DNA of 33,787 nucleotides from Chitinophagales bacterium (lineage in GTDB: Bacteria > Bacteroidota > Bacteroidia > Chitinophagales > LD1): assembly GCA_025057415.1 (NCBI GenBank), contig JANWXI010000024.1, forward strand, positions 1 through 33,787, in the 5' to 3' direction. How positions within the stretch are numbered: position 1 is the stretch's first letter; each line of letters opens with the position of its first letter. Below, piece by piece: positions 33,764-33,787 of the stretch. The notes under the pieces are model-generated. The model had not been told where the DNA came from and did not search any database. It saw nothing but the letters and a program-made list of their open reading frames with translations. The position numbers and the translations under genes are program-made.

Positions 33764-33787
33764 AGTTGCTGTATAATTAGGTTGAAT

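Overview
The window looks like a chromosomal piece of a Bacteroidota (possibly Chitinophagales-like) genome. Pointers are two secreted proteins with type IX secretion (T9SS) C-terminal sorting domains (one type B, one type A), a promoter candidate of the Bacteroidota TTTG/TAnnTTTG kind, near absence of Shine-Dalgarno sequences, and GC-rich palindromic repeats in AT-rich spacers. No tRNA, rRNA, CRISPR array or transposase gene was recognised.

Region 1 (1-15964) is an unusual accessory locus. It starts with the 3' end of an asparagine-synthase-type amidotransferase and a double-domain glycosyltransferase. Six radical SAM genes follow (called A-F here: 2534, 4081, 5574, 7162, 8420 and 9561). All six carry an N-terminal SPASM/twitch-like cysteine domain ahead of the CxxxCxxC domain, the reverse of the usual order. 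Four SGNH/GDSL-type hydrolases or acyltransferases follow (SGNH-1 to SGNH-4: 10888, 12251, 13447 and 14891). Three of these are paralogues sharing several N-terminal membrane helices and a WExYWxxxVGxxFxKWHTH motif; the middle one is broken by a frameshift. The genes fall into alternating short transcription units: + asnB'-GT-A; - C-B; + D-E; - SGNH-1-F; + SGNH-2*-SGNH-3-SGNH-4. My inference is a surface-glycan or other envelope modification locus in which radical SAM chemistry and acyl transfer or hydrolysis decorate a polymer. A peptide (RiPP) substrate is possible, but no precursor gene was seen. The product is unknown, and this is the strongest candidate for an undescribed system here.

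Region 2 (16007-22562) holds an Mpo1-like (DUF962) membrane protein, a 1557-residue T9SS type B protein (lamin-tail domain, chitobiase-like domain, CotH-kinase-like domain, nine Ig/InlB-like repeats) and a putative outer-membrane barrel. The giant gene is bracketed by two inverted, diverged copies of a GC-rich hairpin repeat, and contains three near-identical 264-bp tandem units.

Region 3 (22812-33364) is mostly housekeeping: TrmH-type tRNA methyltransferase, a monoacylglycerol-lipase-like hydrolase, M17 aminopeptidase and PdxA (4-nt overlap), a D-2-hydroxyacid dehydrogenase, a small membrane protein, ClpB, a T9SS type A secreted protein and a two-helix membrane protein. The window ends in a gene-free stretch with three perfect GC-rich palindromes in a row.
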